A DNA stretch of 48,480 nt, from NCBI GenBank assembly GCA_009787025.1, contig WRGT01000068.1:1-48480 (forward strand), in the 5' to 3' direction. Source of the DNA: Spirochaetota bacterium (lineage in GTDB: Bacteria; Spirochaetota; UBA4802; UBA5550). Position numbers and translations under genes: made by a program. Each line of letters begins with the position of its first letter. Position 1 is the first letter of the stretch. Shown here piece after piece: positions 7,709 through 15,761 of this stretch. The notes under the pieces are model-generated. The model was not told the origin of the DNA. It searched no databases and saw only the letters and a program-made list of their open reading frames with translations.

Positions 7709-8723
7709 TAATACTTAAAACCCTAATATTCTTTTTATCACAATTAATGTAAACTTTCGCATTTCCAATCCTTTGAAAAACAAACTGAATCTTTTGACCC
7801 GGACCCAGCGGCGCTGAAAATCTAATGCGTTTGGAGTGGTCATCTTCTATATAAGCTTCATAGAGACCGGATTGCATATCTGACGGTATAACATATTCTA
7901 TAAGTTCATAAGAAGAATAGGGATGTTCGGAAAGCTGATAATAATTTATTCCAAGAGTAATACTGTCGCCTTCTTTAATTATATTATCTGCCGTAATACT
8001 CTGGCTGTTCACTAAACCGCTCTTATTAATTTCGTTAGTTTTGACAATCTCCTCTTTTACAATAAGACCCTTTGCAAGGAGAAGGTCGTAACATAAATCG
8101 ATTGATTGATTTACAACATTGGGCATCTTTTTATCAATACCGGAATCGCCGGTTGAAATAAGCAGATTAACTTTAACATCGGGTGAAATTTTTGAACCGG
8201 CTTTTGGCGATTGATCAATGACGATATTTGTCGCAGCCTTTTCGGAAGGGATATATGAAATAACTCCTGTAGCAATTGATATGGATTTATCCTGATAATG
8301 TAAATTTTTTAATTTATTAATTGCTATTGGAAGCTCTGACCCTGTGAGTTCCGGCACATCAATAAAGAATTTACTTCTGCTTAAAGTAAGCGTCAGTTTA
8401 CTGTTCTCATTTACTATTTCTCCGCTATTTGGATGTTGGTGGAGGATTACGCCGTCTTCAATATCATAGACGTCAATGAATTTAAGCTCTGTGCGCAGAT
8501 CTTTTCTTGAAAGGCTATTGCTCACTTCAACAAATCTTTTTCCTACAACATTCGGCACTCTTACTTCGCCTGAGGGTTTTACCAATGAAAAAAGCGTTAT
8601 TGCTGAAACAAAAAAATAGACTGCTATGCCTAATAAAAAAATCACTATAAGACTTCTAACAGGTTTAAAATACGAAAACTCTATTTTTTTGCTGTCTTTT
8701 TTATTTTCTATATCATTGCTCAT
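7692..8723 (-). CDS. PASTA-domain membrane protein
   Basis: A 343-residue protein with a short cytoplasmic N-terminus, one membrane segment (about 23-46) and three PASTA domains outside the membrane: about 55-117 (VRVPNVVGKRFVEV), 121-191 (IDVPELTGSELPIAI) and 199-261 (KMPNVVNQSIDLCYDLL). A C-terminal beta-rich domain of about 80 residues follows. PASTA domains in kinases and penicillin-binding proteins sense peptidoglycan, but no kinase or transpeptidase domain is attached here, so it is a stand-alone PASTA protein. It is the first gene of the leftward operon; the ATG at 8723 has a weak AGAG site. Confidence 0.88.
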   Translation of the reverse strand: MSNDIENKKDSKKIEFSYFKPVRSLIVIFLLGIAVYFFVSAITLFSLVKPSGEVRVPNVVGKRFVEVSNSLSRKDLRTELKFIDVYDIEDGVILHQHPNSGEIVNENSKLTLTLSRSKFFIDVPELTGSELPIAINKLKNLHYQDKSISIATGVISYIPSEKAATNIVIDQSPKAGSKISPDVKVNLLISTGDSGIDKKMPNVVNQSIDLCYDLLLAKGLIVKEEIVKTNEINKSGLVNSQSITADNIIKEGDSITLGINYYQLSEHPYSSYELIEYVIPSDMQSGLYEAYIEDDHSKRIRFSAPLGPGQKIQFVFQRIGNAKVYINCDKKNIRVLSINANNF

Positions 8724-8750
8724 AATATTACTCTTTAATATAAGAATCGC

Positions 8751-8773
8751 GGGAGACAGGCTGTCTCCCCTAC
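8751..8773. repeat. GTAGGGG-type hairpin in the divergent promoter region
   Basis: A perfect 8-bp stem (GGGAGACA 8751-8758 with TGTCTCCC 8762-8769, loop GGC) followed by CCCCTAC (8767-8773), so on the minus strand it begins GTAGGGG. It lies in the 220-base gap between the divergent PASTA and phosphoesterase genes, where a terminator is not expected; it belongs to the repeat family seen at 1055, 27756, 43810 and 45501. Confidence 0.75.
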
Positions 8774-8943
8774 AAAAGTAAACTTACTTTTTATCTCTAT
8801 TTGTCAATAAAATAACTGGCGTATATTATAAAATAAATTTAACAGTTAAATTATATTTGGATTTTTTTATCGACAAAAAATTCGTTGTGTTATATTATGA
8901 TATGTAAAAATTTTTATAAACATTAAAAACAGAAAAATCTCAT

Positions 8944-10050
8944 ATGGAAAAAATAAAGATTCTGCTTATATCCGATCTTCATCTTGGTATGGAACATGTA
9001 AATCCTATAGTTTCAAAAGAGGAGAGATTAAATACTTTTGATAAAATAATCTCAATCGCCAATGACCATGATATTATACTTATAGCAGGAGATTTAATTA
9101 ATGATGAAAATATTGATAGTACATATTTTGATATTTTAAATGAAAAATTTTTATCTCTAATTAATAGCGGCAAGGAAATTTTTTATACGCCCGGTGATGG
9201 GGAACTGACATCACAAGATAATATTAATCCTTCAATATTAAAGTTAAATACAACATTTACTTTTTCAGATGATAAGGGCTCCATGATAAAATCGTCTAAA
9301 GGGGACATATTCATATATGGATTATGGAGTAAAAATCCGTCTAATGAATGGGATATTGTAAGGTCAAATGATAATGGATTTCATATAGGTTTGTTCTATG
9401 CAGATTTTAATCCGCAAATTAATAATTTTCCGGATAAGTTCAGTATTAAAAAGGACAACATAAAAAAGATGAATCTTGATTTTTATGCTCTTGGGAAAAA
9501 TCATATCTTTAAAATGTTCAAATTTTACAATAAAATTATTGGCGCATATCCGGGAAGTTCGGAATCATGCTCAATTGATGAGAGCGGCGACAGATTTGTT
9601 ATTTCAATGGAATTAGAAGACAGAGAACTGCAAAATATTAGGAGAATTGCTGTTAATAGCAGCAAAGTATTGAGCGATGAGATAGACTGCGGTTATATAT
9701 TTAATCAGGCAGATCTCCTTGAAAAGATTAAGTCGAGCTATTCTGCTGATAGTATAATACATATTACACTTAGCGGCGATAGAGATTTTATGATAGAGAG
9801 TAATTTTATAACCGAAATTTCAGAATTTTTTAGAGACGCAAAGATAACCGATATATCAATTCCGTCTTTAAACGCGATGATTGAAGAGAATATTGGCAAC
9901 GATTCGTTAAAAGGTATATTTTTTCAGATACTAAATGAAAAAATTGATAAGAGCGCATCTAATAAAGCTGATAATGAAATACTTGCCGAAATTATTTTTC
10001 AAGAGAGCAGGAACAGTAAGAGTGAGGGGGTTGTGCTTTGCGATTTTTAA
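8944..10050 (+). CDS. Mre11/YhaO-like metallophosphoesterase, probably catalytically degenerate
   Basis: A 368-residue protein with the layout of SbcD/Mre11/YhaO nucleases. The first two metal motifs are intact: SDLHLG (Asp11, His13) and AGDLIN (Asp50). The third, normally GNHD/E, reads PGDGE (84-87), losing the Asn and catalytic His. The fourth, normally GHxH, reads ALGKNH (184-187), losing the first His. The internal His-bearing strand (HIGLFYADF, 147-155) is also changed. The C-terminal capping region keeps the AYPGSSESCSI pattern of Mre11-type proteins. It overlaps the next, YhaN-like gene by 13 bases. The family acts in DNA end processing; with so many ligands lost, a structural role is more likely than nuclease activity. 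Confidence 0.8.
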   Translation: MEKIKILLISDLHLGMEHVNPIVSKEERLNTFDKIISIANDHDIILIAGDLINDENIDSTYFDILNEKFLSLINSGKEIFYTPGDGELTSQDNINPSILKLNTTFTFSDDKGSMIKSSKGDIFIYGLWSKNPSNEWDIVRSNDNGFHIGLFYADFNPQINNFPDKFSIKKDNIKKMNLDFYALGKNHIFKMFKFYNKIIGAYPGSSESCSIDESGDRFVISMELEDRELQNIRRIAVNSSKVLSDEIDCGYIFNQADLLEKIKSSYSADSIIHITLSGDRDFMIESNFITEISEFFRDAKITDISIPSLNAMIEENIGNDSLKGIFFQILNEKIDKSASNKADNEILAEIIFQESRNSKSEGVVLCDF

Positions 10051-12086
10051 ATCTTGAGATGACCTCTCCGAATATTGATGATGTTAAGATTGAATTCAGC
10101 GAAGGTGTGAATGTTATCTCAATTTCAGATGAAAAATTATTTAATCTTTTTAAATATTTTCCAATTGCAGGACTATATGGGTCGCAGCAGAAAGAACTAA
10201 GCCAAGATGCAAAAGAGATTTCATCAACTATAAATATTTTATCCTCTACTCTTGGGCGGGAGATGAGTTTCGTAAACAATAATGGAGAAGTTGTAATAAA
10301 AGAGCCGGAACACCCCGATGACAAAATTTTTAAGAAAGAGAATAATCAATATAATAATCAATATGAGGAAGATTTTAAAAATATATACACAATCGAAAAT
10401 TTTATTATATCATCTTATTATTCTACTGACTTAGAATTTAATAATATTGATCCGGTTTTTGAGAAAGATAAGATTAAAGAGTTATTAATTAAAAGCGAAA
10501 TCGGGAGACTTAAATTTCCATATTTTATGCGCAGAGAGAAACTCCTGTCATCTAAAGAGAGAGAACTTGTTGATCTTGAAAAAGAGAAGCAGCTCCTTGA
10601 GTTAAAAAAAATCAAAAAAGAAAAAATTCTAAAGGAGATACAAGCATCAGAAAAAGATATATCGAAGCTTGAAAAGAGGAGAGATTCAATACTTAATTAT
10701 AAAAAAACACTAAATGAAATCATTGAACAGATAAATAAGAAGGATAATATTTCATCTAAGATCAATAATCTAAAAAAGGATATTATTGAATTAAAATATA
10801 TAAAAGAGAAAATAGCATCTGCTGAAGATATCATAAGTGAAAGATTTTCACACTTTTCAAAAAAAAACGGAGAGCAGCTTCCGGATCTGGAGCTTATACA
10901 GCAGTCATTTAATTCATTCAGAGATATAAATGAACAGATAGATAATTTATCTATTAGAAAAAAAAGATATGCTGCATGGGCTATAAAGATAATGTCCTCT
11001 CTGGCTATTTTTTCTTTAATAGCGCTTATGTTTCTGCTTTTTACGTTATCTGCATCACCGGCTTATCTAATATTAACATTTATATCAAGCATATCAGCAG
11101 GCGCTGCAGTACTTGCTGCTTTGGTTTATTATTTTAAGGCTAAAAGATTAAATCCGGCTGAACTTTTAGACGAGAAGGATAAGCTGGAGAACACTTTGAT
11201 TGATATATTTAAAAAAAATGATTTTCCGGTTGATGATTATAAAACTGCTGAACTATATGAAATTTTATTTCAATACTTTGATGATTTTATAACTTTCAGA
11301 GATATAAATAATGAATTAACATCACTTAGAAAGAAAAAATCAAATACTACAGATCTTACCGGTAAAGAGAAAGAACTTGAGCAGTTTATAAGTGAAATGA
11401 AAGAACTTGATAAGGTTATTGTTAAGACAATCAACAGCCTTGATATGTCTATCAATCCTTTACCTGCGCAGGAAGATATAACAAGAACTGTTCATGATAT
11501 TGATGAACTGTTAGAAGAGAATAAAACCGAAATTAATAAAAAGAGTTCACTTATAGAAAAATTTCAAGAAGAGATTGATGCGTATATTAGAGATGAAAAA
11601 GATTTACTCTCTTCGGATATGATATTGGAAGAGGCTGTTAAGCATATTAATAATTTAACAGAGGAGATTAAGCATATAAAATTTTTAGATGGAATTTTTA
11701 ATGAAGCAATAGAGAAGTGGAGTAAAGATAAATTAGAGAAATTATCATATACGGTTATAGAAAAAATAATAAAAATTACAGATAATTCATATACAAAAGA
11801 AAAGCTTAGCGATATTATCAAAAATATCCTGATGAATTACGGCGAACCAAAAGAGGAATATATGGAGTTAAAGCCGTATATTTCATTTGCAATAAAGTCA
11901 GCGCTTTCGGAACAATTGAATCTTACGCCTCTCCCGCCTGTATTTTTGATAGACCCCTTTATTCCGGATAATGAATTTTCTATGAATATGAAAAAATTAT
12001 TACCTGAATTTTTTCCTAATAGACAAGTAGTTGTAATAATAAATAATATTGACCAAAATATCAATGGGAATTTAATAACTCTTTAA
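10038..12086 (+). CDS. YhaN/SbcC-like coiled-coil membrane protein lacking Walker A
   Basis: A 682-residue partner of the phosphoesterase, starting at a TTG with GAGGGGG 7 bases upstream. Its plan matches YhaN-type ATPases: an N-terminal lobe, long coiled coils (about 165-310 and 375-520), two membrane segments between them (about 311-370) and a C-terminal lobe. The N-terminal lobe keeps the framing strand FSEGVNVISI, but the following P-loop (GPNEAGKST in relatives) is replaced by SDEKLF, with no GK[ST]. The C-terminal Walker B region survives as PPVFLIDPFIPDN with one acidic residue changed, followed by QVVVIINN. ATP binding by the usual mechanism is unlikely. The pair may be a membrane-tethered scaffold derived from a repair complex. 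Confidence 0.78.
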   Translation: MRFLNLEMTSPNIDDVKIEFSEGVNVISISDEKLFNLFKYFPIAGLYGSQQKELSQDAKEISSTINILSSTLGREMSFVNNNGEVVIKEPEHPDDKIFKKENNQYNNQYEEDFKNIYTIENFIISSYYSTDLEFNNIDPVFEKDKIKELLIKSEIGRLKFPYFMRREKLLSSKERELVDLEKEKQLLELKKIKKEKILKEIQASEKDISKLEKRRDSILNYKKTLNEIIEQINKKDNISSKINNLKKDIIELKYIKEKIASAEDIISERFSHFSKKNGEQLPDLELIQQSFNSFRDINEQIDNLSIRKKRYAAWAIKIMSSLAIFSLIALMFLLFTLSASPAYLILTFISSISAGAAVLAALVYYFKAKRLNPAELLDEKDKLENTLIDIFKKNDFPVDDYKTAELYEILFQYFDDFITFRDINNELTSLRKKKSNTTDLTGKEKELEQFISEMKELDKVIVKTINSLDMSINPLPAQEDITRTVHDIDELLEENKTEINKKSSLIEKFQEEIDAYIRDEKDLLSSDMILEEAVKHINNLTEEIKHIKFLDGIFNEAIEKWSKDKLEKLSYTVIEKIIKITDNSYTKEKLSDIIKNILMNYGEPKEEYMELKPYISFAIKSALSEQLNLTPLPPVFLIDPFIPDNEFSMNMKKLLPEFFPNRQVVVIINNIDQNINGNLITL

Positions 12087-12092
12087 TAACCT

Positions 12093-13088
12093 ATGGATAA
12101 CAATGGACAACTAACATTTTCCGATGACCCTCTTTTAAGAGAAAGCGCAGAAGTTTATCAATCTATCTCAGAGGGGAACTTTAATGAGGCAGCTAAGATT
12201 GCTGACCAATTGATGAATATTAATCCCGATTATCCCGGATTAGTTGAAGCGTATAGAACGGCAAAATTTTGGTCTAATAGAGAAAAAGAGATTAAGACGA
12301 TTGGAGATGGTAAAAAGGCTGCCGACTTTTTGATGAAGGAGTGGAATGTCTTTGAAGATTATGCATCCTACAAAGATATGAAATCGTCCTCAGCTTATAA
12401 ATCTGCAATGAGATATATCTTCTTCAAAGCGTCAGAGCAGTACAAAATTGCTTTTAAACTCAATGAAGAGACTGATAATGACTTTGAACTTCTCATAAAT
12501 CTTGGAGAATGTTTTCTTAGATTAAAGGAATATAAATATGCAATAGAGACGCTTGAGTATGCCATGTCATCATACAAGAGTGATGCCAAGCTCCTTTTTA
12601 TCTTAGGCGAATCTTATTACCACATTGATGACATACCTAAATGCCTGCTATATATGAGAGAGGCGTTTCAAATAGATCCTTCGCAAATAGATATTACACT
12701 CATTGAGGCTAAGCCTATTCTTGAAATTATTGAAGCAGTTAAAAGCAGCGGCAGGAATATAAAGGATATAAGAGAATGGATACCTGTTTTTGGCTGTTTA
12801 ACCGACATATTTTATGTAAGAAGAAATCTGAATAAACATCAGATTGAATCGCTTAAACTGGAGGTCTTTAATCTTGAAAAGGGTTTAAGCACGCTCAGCA
12901 GCGATGATATTGAAGCGACAAATATTATCCCAAGGCTGTTAAATAAATACCTTTGGCTTCTTGATTATTATGAGCATCAGAATGTTAATGTTGAAAACAG
13001 CGATGAGATAAAGAACAGACTCCTCTCCCTTGATAAAGACCTTTTTGAGGAGTTTTTTAAAAAGACTTTTTTACACAAGAAATATTGA
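12093..13088 (+). CDS. TPR-repeat protein
   Basis: A 331-residue soluble helical protein, third gene of the phosphoesterase/YhaN-like operon (7-base gap). Tetratricopeptide-like repeats are clearest at about 22-55 (SEGNFNEAAKIADQLMNINP) and 130-205 (LLINLGECFLRLKEYKYAIE, then LLFILGESYYHIDDIPKCLLY, ending FQIDPSQ). TPRs mediate protein-protein contacts, so it may be an adaptor for the two upstream proteins; no catalytic motif is seen. The C-terminal third is helical with an unassigned fold. No signal peptide, so probably cytoplasmic. Confidence 0.78.
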   Translation: MDNNGQLTFSDDPLLRESAEVYQSISEGNFNEAAKIADQLMNINPDYPGLVEAYRTAKFWSNREKEIKTIGDGKKAADFLMKEWNVFEDYASYKDMKSSSAYKSAMRYIFFKASEQYKIAFKLNEETDNDFELLINLGECFLRLKEYKYAIETLEYAMSSYKSDAKLLFILGESYYHIDDIPKCLLYMREAFQIDPSQIDITLIEAKPILEIIEAVKSSGRNIKDIREWIPVFGCLTDIFYVRRNLNKHQIESLKLEVFNLEKGLSTLSSDDIEATNIIPRLLNKYLWLLDYYEHQNVNVENSDEIKNRLLSLDKDLFEEFFKKTFLHKKY

Positions 13089-13102
13089 GTATCGTTCTTT
13101 TG

Positions 13103-13122
13103 AAAATGTCAAACATTTTTTT
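13103..13122 (+). terminator. Possible intrinsic terminator after the TPR gene
   Basis: AAAATGT (13103-13109) can pair with ACATTTT (13113-13119) around a CAA loop, and T's follow directly. The stem is short and AT-only, so it would be weak, but its position 15 bases after the stop of the three-gene operon fits. Confidence 0.4.
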
Positions 13123-13269
13123 ACATTTTGATTATTGCGGGAAGTGAATTATGTGGATGTATGTATCGTTTATATCTTAGATATAATATTTGACAAATAA
13201 GCTATATGCGGGTTAGAGGACGACAGAGAGTTTAGACGGTCTTTTCATAAAACTAAAAATCTTACAAAC

Positions 13270-14073
13270 ATGTACAAAAAGTTAAAATATCAAATTTATT
13301 TATTACTTGATCCCGCCCAAGAAGATAGAAGATGGGAAAAGATAATTGATTATTTGCTTGAAACATTAATCTTTCTAAACATCATTGCTGTAATAATAGA
13401 AACGGTTGATGCTATTTATAATTCATATAAGTTGTATTTTAATGTATTTGAGAAAATATCAGTATATATTTTTACACTTGAATATCTTCTGCGATTGTGG
13501 GTTTGTACAAACGAAGTAAAATATAGCGCCCCGGTTTTGGGGAGAATAAAATATATTTTTTCGTTAAGCGCATTGGTAGATTTGCTTGCCATTATGCCTT
13601 TTTATCTGCCATTCACAAATATTGATTTGCGCATTGTGCGTATTTTGCGGCTGTTTAGATTTTTGCGGATATTCAAATTGGGCAGGTATTTGAACGCTAC
13701 TAAATTGATTGCAAGCGTTTTTAAATCTAAGAAAGAAGAATTGATTTTGTTTTTGTTAATTACTATATCGCTAATAATTGTAGCTTCGAGTTTTGTTTAT
13801 TTTGCCGAGAATCAGGCGCAGCCGGATAAATATTCGAGTATTCCGGCAACTATGTGGTGGTGCGTAACAACACTCACAACCGTAGGCTATGGCGATATTT
13901 TTCCTATAACACCCATTGGGAAAATTTTAACTGCGGTAATTGCCATTTTGGGACTTGGAATGTTTGCGCTGCCTGCGGGTATTTTGGCTTCGGGATTTTC
14001 AGACGAATTTCAGAAAAGAAGACAGCATAAAGAAAAAAATATTTGCCCGCATTGCGGAAAAGAAATAGAATAA
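13270..14073 (+). CDS. Voltage-gated potassium channel (Kch-type)
   Basis: A 267-residue ion channel of the six-helix voltage-gated class. S1-S3 lie at about 29-115; S4 carries five arginines at three-residue spacing (Arg121, 124, 127, 130, 133), the voltage sensor. S5, pore helix and S6 span about 157-240, with the selectivity filter TTVGYGD (203-209), which is specific for K+. The cytoplasmic tail is short and ends with CPHCGKEIE, half of a zinc-ribbon-like knuckle. No Shine-Dalgarno is obvious before the ATG. Codon use looks less AT-biased than its neighbours, and it stands alone before two secreted-protein genes, which may indicate acquired DNA. Confidence 0.93.
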   Translation: MYKKLKYQIYLLLDPAQEDRRWEKIIDYLLETLIFLNIIAVIIETVDAIYNSYKLYFNVFEKISVYIFTLEYLLRLWVCTNEVKYSAPVLGRIKYIFSLSALVDLLAIMPFYLPFTNIDLRIVRILRLFRFLRIFKLGRYLNATKLIASVFKSKKEELILFLLITISLIIVASSFVYFAENQAQPDKYSSIPATMWWCVTTLTTVGYGDIFPITPIGKILTAVIAILGLGMFALPAGILASGFSDEFQKRRQHKEKNICPHCGKEIE

Positions 14074-14154
14074 AATTATAAGTAAAAAATAAAGCACAAG
14101 GAGATGAAAAGAATAGTTTTTTAGTATTCAGGGAAAAGAATTATAAGTAAAAAA
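14074..14154. repeat. 16-bp direct repeat downstream of the K+ channel gene
   Basis: AATTATAAGTAAAAAA occurs at 14074-14089 and again at 14139-14154, identical, 49 bases apart, in the gap between the channel gene and the convergent secreted-protein gene. The first copy begins immediately after the channel's stop codon. It may mark a small insertion or duplication; nothing else is seen between. Confidence 0.7.
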
Positions 14155-14181
14155 CTACGATTAAATAACATTTGCAAATTT

Positions 14182-14904
14182 TCACGGCTCTTTTGCATTA
14201 GGAACTACGGTAGCCTTTAATACTTTTACATATATTGAATCTTCATTAAAGTCGTCTTCAAAAACCGTTTTATCGCCGTTTTTAATCTCTATCTTATCAA
14301 CTGCAATTTTTACATTTCTTGAACTTATGCCTATTCGTCCGTTATAACTATTTTCAGGGAATGGCGCTGATAAAATCTTATCCCCGTTTATGTATAGAAC
14401 TGCATTTTTTTCTTCAAAGGCTATTCTGTAATTATATACCTTATCGTATTTGACTTTACATTTTGCAGATGCCAACTCATTTACAAATATGTTGTTCTTT
14501 GTTTCAAAGGGTTTTGTTTTATCAAGGCGGTCTGAAAAGATAAAGGAGACTCTGTCCATATTCCAGAAATCTCCTGTAATCTTAAATGCGTATATGTGAT
14601 AAAAGTCTATTTCTGATACTGCAAACGGGAACATTATTTCAGTGGGAGATTGAACCCTTTTAACAAGATTAACAGTATAATCTATGGACGTGAAATTATT
14701 AAAGCCCTTTAAAGTCAGGATAGTATTAAAATTCAATAATTCATAGTAATTCCAGTCTAAGCCTCTACCTCGTGTTTCAAAAGCCTTAGAGTCTTTTATT
14801 TCCCATTTCCCTGCCACTCTCATCCATTTATGATATTTCTCCTGAGAAAAGAGAGGTACAGCTACAAGGAATATTATAGAAAAAACTAAATATTTTTTTT
14901 TCAA
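14182..14904 (-). CDS. Exported protein with predicted LamG-like beta-sandwich
   Basis: A 240-residue exported protein. The signal peptide is clear (KKKYLVFSIIFLVAVPLFS, cleavage after FSQ or nearby). The mature part is beta-rich and ends in a pattern typical of jelly-roll/DUF1080-type domains: YRIAFEEKNAVLYINGDKIL, then GRIGISSRNVKIAVDKIEI, a final FEDDFNE. Such domains often bind carbohydrates, but no catalytic residues can be assigned. The start is a TTG at 14904 with AGGA 5 bases upstream; there is no nearby ATG. It is 48 bases downstream of the small lipoprotein gene and may share its transcript. Confidence 0.72.
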   Translation of the reverse strand: MKKKYLVFSIIFLVAVPLFSQEKYHKWMRVAGKWEIKDSKAFETRGRGLDWNYYELLNFNTILTLKGFNNFTSIDYTVNLVKRVQSPTEIMFPFAVSEIDFYHIYAFKITGDFWNMDRVSFIFSDRLDKTKPFETKNNIFVNELASAKCKVKYDKVYNYRIAFEEKNAVLYINGDKILSAPFPENSYNGRIGISSRNVKIAVDKIEIKNGDKTVFEDDFNEDSIYVKVLKATVVPNAKEP

Positions 14905-14952
14905 TTTTATCCTTTATTTTTTCTTTATGATGAATAATAATTTATAGTCTAT

Positions 14953-15315
14953 TTATTCGATTGATTGAATCACTAATGTTGCATCTGTATTTTTTTCTAT
15001 TTCTGCACAAGTAGCTCCACCTTCCAGTATTATGTCAGTTTCTGTTGGTGAAAAGGTACCGGTACCTGCACTAGTTTCCGCAAGAGCCGTCCCTTCACCT
15101 CTAAGAACTTCTATTTCTTTAGAATCGCTTTGAGTATTATTATTACAAATCCCTTTCCATGTTGTATCTAAAGAACCTCCACCTACCTCATACCAATTAA
15201 TATCTTTCACCGCTACACCAGATTTGTTATCCCACTTTAAAGTAGTTGCATCATCTCCACACCCTATAAAAGCAACGCTTAAAACTATAGCCATTATTAG
15301 TATTATGTTTTTCAT
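14953..15315 (-). CDS. Small lipoprotein, unknown function
   Basis: A 120-residue protein starting at an ATG (15315) with GGAGG 6 bases upstream. The signal peptide (MKNIILIMAIVLSVAF) ends in IGC, a lipobox, so it is probably an acylated envelope protein. The mature region is acidic and Gly/Thr-rich with two further cysteines (in GICNNN and GATCAEI) that could form a disulfide. No family was recognised. It precedes the LamG-like exported gene in the same direction. Confidence 0.75.
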   Translation of the reverse strand: MKNIILIMAIVLSVAFIGCGDDATTLKWDNKSGVAVKDINWYEVGGGSLDTTWKGICNNNTQSDSKEIEVLRGEGTALAETSAGTGTFSPTETDIILEGGATCAEIEKNTDATLVIQSIE

Positions 15316-15509
15316 TTTAATCCTCCAATGAAAATTTTTATTTATTCTAAGTTTTAGAACATATTTATTATATGTTGCTATAATATTTTTTTATTGTAGC
15401 AAGTCAAGAAATTTTAATGCTGGAATGGGTTCTTTTTTTGGAATTTATAATGAAAAATTTTTTATTGTTCCATATATTTTTTGGACGGATTATATCGTAA
15501 TAATTACCC
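15316..15509. other. Intergenic DNA, no gene seen
   Basis: AT-rich sequence between the lipoprotein start and two tiny ORFs. It must hold the lipoprotein promoter (leftward), but no boxes could be fixed with confidence and no repeat or RNA gene is apparent. Confidence 0.5.
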
Positions 15510-15641
15510 TTAGCATACATTATTGTCTTCTTTTTTATTAATTAGTTTTGCTTTTAATTCGGCTATTGGCGTGAAATCTTTAATTTTCTGGGCAATCTCC
15601 AAAGACTTTACAATGTTTATGCCTGTAATTTCAATTTCCAT
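15510..15641 (-). CDS. Possible small protein (43 residues)
   Basis: A short ORF starting MEIEITGINIVKSLEIAQK and ending NKKEDNNVC. GGAG lies 9 bases before its ATG, and it overlaps the end of the upstream 26-residue ORF. The composition (Ile/Lys/Glu) is protein-like and it follows the DUF1016 nuclease gene in the same direction. No family was recognised. It could equally be the remnant of a longer gene. Confidence 0.35.
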   Translation of the reverse strand: MEIEITGINIVKSLEIAQKIKDFTPIAELKAKLINKKEDNNVC

Positions 15642-15711
15642 AAATACGCACTCCTTGTTTTGCAATAATACTTTCAAGGGTGGTTAATTCTTCCTGTATA
15701 TTATCTTTCAC
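15631..15711 (-). CDS. Possible very small protein (26 residues)
   Basis: A GTG-started ORF preceded by GGAGG with 7-base spacing, encoding KDNIQEELTTLESIIAKQG and ending RIYGN. It overlaps the next small ORF by 11 bases, a typical coupled arrangement. It lies 50 bases downstream of the DUF1016 gene. The strong ribosome site argues for translation; function unknown. Confidence 0.35.
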   Translation of the reverse strand: MKDNIQEELTTLESIIAKQGVRIYGN

Positions 15712-15761
15712 TCATTTTCCTCCACAACCTTAATTTCATTCTCTGCTTTATAGAAAAAAGC

